Positions 5,520-6,575 of a DNA stretch of 6,575 nucleotides are shown here, in pieces. The number at the start of each line of letters is the position of its first letter. The stretch's first letter is position 1. A program made the translations under genes and the position numbers. The notes beneath the pieces were generated by a model, which was given only the letters and a program-made list of their open reading frames with translations, was not told the origin of the DNA and ran no database searches. The stretch is from a bacterium (GTDB lineage: Bacteria > Desulfobacterota > Binatia > UBA12015): the NCBI GenBank assembly GCA_018970825.1, contig JAGWVP010000184.1, forward strand, positions 1-6,575. The letters are read 5' to 3'.

Positions 5520-6575
5520 GGGCGGTCTCCGTTCGAGTGGCCGTTGCTCGCGTCGCCGACCGTCCGGGCGGGGCGAGCGATCTCGGCCGAGAGGACGTCC
5601 TCGACCAGGTTCAGCAGGCGGACGTTCTCGCGTCCCGCCTCCCCGTCGACCGGGGGCGGCTCGCCGTCCTCGATGCTGCGATAGAAGCGGCGGATGGTCT
5701 CGCCGATGCCGGGGTAGAGTTTCATGCGGCGGGTCGCGACGCCGACCACGTTCTCGACCGTGCCGGCGACCAGTTGTGCGGCGGGTTCGACGTTCGAAGC
5801 GAGCTTGGCGACGAGTTTCGGCAGTTTCGTCCGCACGCGTTCCGTCACGATCGTCATCGTGTTCAGGTTGATCCGGAGCGTCGCCTTCGTGCCGTAGACG
5901 TTCAGGTGGTTCAGGTAGGGCTGCGCGGCCATCGAGAAGACGACGAGGCCGTAGACGCGGTCGCCCTCGAGTTGCGCCCGGACCTCGGTCACGAGCGGGC
6001 TCCCCGGGTGACCGGCTCGCCCCATCACCTGCGCCCGTCGCGCCGGTCCGAGCAGCCGCCCGACCAGGTAGAAGGGATGGGGAGCCAGGTTGTAGAAGGG
6101 AGCGAACGGATTCTCGATCCGCCACTGCGCGGTGGCGCCGCCCCCGAGCTCGACCTGGTTCACGCCCTGGTAGCTCTCGACCGACACGACCTCCCCGATC
6201 TCGCCGCGGTCGACGCGGTCGAGTGCACGGCGGACGACCGGGTCGAAGAGCCGGTTGTGGTCGACGCACAGCCTGCGTCCGTTCGCACGCTCGGCCGCGA
6301 TCATGCGGTCGCAATCCGCGACGCGCATCGCCATCGGCTTCTCGACGAGGACGTTCGCCCCGGCTTCCATCGCGCGGACGGCGAGGGCGGCATGCGTGGC
6401 CGGGGGCGTGACGACGTGGACCACGCTGGGCTCGACCTCGCGCAGCATCGCGTCGAGGTCGGTGTAGCACGCCGTGTCGAGTTCCTTCGCCGCCGCGAGT
6501 TCCTGCGCCTTGTTCGGCACCGGGTCGCAGATCGCCACGACCTCCGCGTTGCGGATGCCCTTCACGAAGCCGAGA
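5507..6575 (-). CDS. Gfo/Idh/MocA-family sugar oxidoreductase (5' end beyond window)
   Basis: An NAD(P)-dependent oxidoreductase missing its N-terminus. The reading frame runs open to the right edge (the outermost codons read Leu-Gly-Phe-Val-Lys), and the G.G..G dinucleotide loop expected before NAEVVAICDP is not in the window. The GTG at 6563-6565 is therefore an internal valine. Numbering from it, the visible Rossmann part has AEVVAICDP (7-15), VVHVVTPPATHAALA (48-62) and the family signature VLVEKP (72-77), with Lys76 the usual catalytic lysine. The C-terminal alpha/beta domain includes NLAPHPFYLVGRLLG (159-173), where His163 matches the family histidine. The acid usually four residues earlier is Asn159. 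The last 15 residues are a Gly/Asn/Ser-rich tail. The family oxidises or reduces sugar hydroxyl or keto groups, often on nucleotide sugars; here it probably works with the overlapping epimerase on a glycan precursor. The true start and any upstream promoter lie outside the window. Confidence 0.9.
   Translation of the reverse strand, partial: LGFVKGIRNAEVVAICDPVPNKAQELAAAKELDTACYTDLDAMLREVEPSVVHVVTPPATHAALAVRAMEAGANVLVEKPMAMRVADCDRMIAAERANGRRLCVDHNRLFDPVVRRALDRVDRGEIGEVVSVESYQGVNQVELGGGATAQWRIENPFAPFYNLAPHPFYLVGRLLGPARRAQVMGRAGHPGSPLVTEVRAQLEGDRVYGLVVFSMAAQPYLNHLNVYGTKATLRINLNTMTIVTERVRTKLPKLVAKLASNVEPAAQLVAGTVENVVGVATRRMKLYPGIGETIRRFYRSIEDGEPPPVDGEAGRENVRLLNLVEDVLSAEIARPARTVGDASNGHSNGDRPWTS
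5526..5530 (-). promoter_or_regulatory. Ribosome binding site of the epimerase gene
   Basis: GGAGA on the minus strand lies 6 bases before the GTG start at 5519, inside the 3' end of the oxidoreductase gene. It decides the epimerase start: the frame is open for more than 900 bases further upstream, but only this GTG gives the normal N-terminus of the fold. Confidence 0.7.

Noticed and set aside
4533..6470. Epimerase as a 645-residue protein using the longest open frame.
   Set aside because: The region upstream of 5519 is a shadow of the oxidoreductase gene. The Rossmann loop begins 4 residues after the GTG at 5519, which has a ribosome binding site.
6563..6565. GTG as the start of the oxidoreductase gene.
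   Set aside because: The frame continues open to the window edge, and starting here would remove the dinucleotide-binding loop that the family needs, so it is an internal valine codon.

Overview
The window is a very GC-rich (roughly 70% by eye), almost completely coding piece of bacterial DNA. All six supported genes lie on the minus strand and are packed head to tail, with gaps of 1 to 20 bases or overlaps of 4 and 13 bases. Starts are ATG or GTG, two of them with a GGAG-type ribosome binding site. GC-saturated codon use and the surface-glycan gene content fit a high-GC Gram-negative such as a myxobacterial, deltaproteobacterial or similar lineage. That placement is an inference and is not resolved by the sequence.

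In transcription order (right to left) the layout is: a Gfo/Idh/MocA-type NAD(P)-dependent sugar oxidoreductase, whose 5' end is cut off by the right window edge (5507-6575); an extended-SDR NAD-dependent sugar epimerase/dehydratase (4533-5519); a GT-B fold glycosyltransferase of the GT4 type (3316-4536); a second, WcaL-like GT4 glycosyltransferase (2106-3314); a NodB-domain polysaccharide deacetylase (1270-2103); and a glutamine-dependent asparagine-synthetase-type amidotransferase whose 3' end is cut off by the left edge (1-1249).

Together this reads as the middle of one polycistronic cluster for a surface or exported polysaccharide. Two redox/epimerase enzymes would tailor a sugar, two cytoplasmic glycosyltransferases would add residues to a growing lipid-linked glycan, a deacetylase would remove an acyl group, and an amidotransferase could amidate a carboxylated sugar or make asparagine. 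No flippase, polymerase, initiating sugar transferase, exosortase or export gene lies in the window, so the glycan type (capsule, EPS or O-antigen) cannot be named. No RNA gene, mobile element, CRISPR array, internal promoter or terminator is evident. No stretch of non-coding DNA exceeds 20 bases. Nothing here is clearly a new system; the points worth checking are active-site deviations in one glycosyltransferase and in the oxidoreductase, the missing signal peptide on the deacetylase, and the tightly coupled oxidoreductase-epimerase pair.
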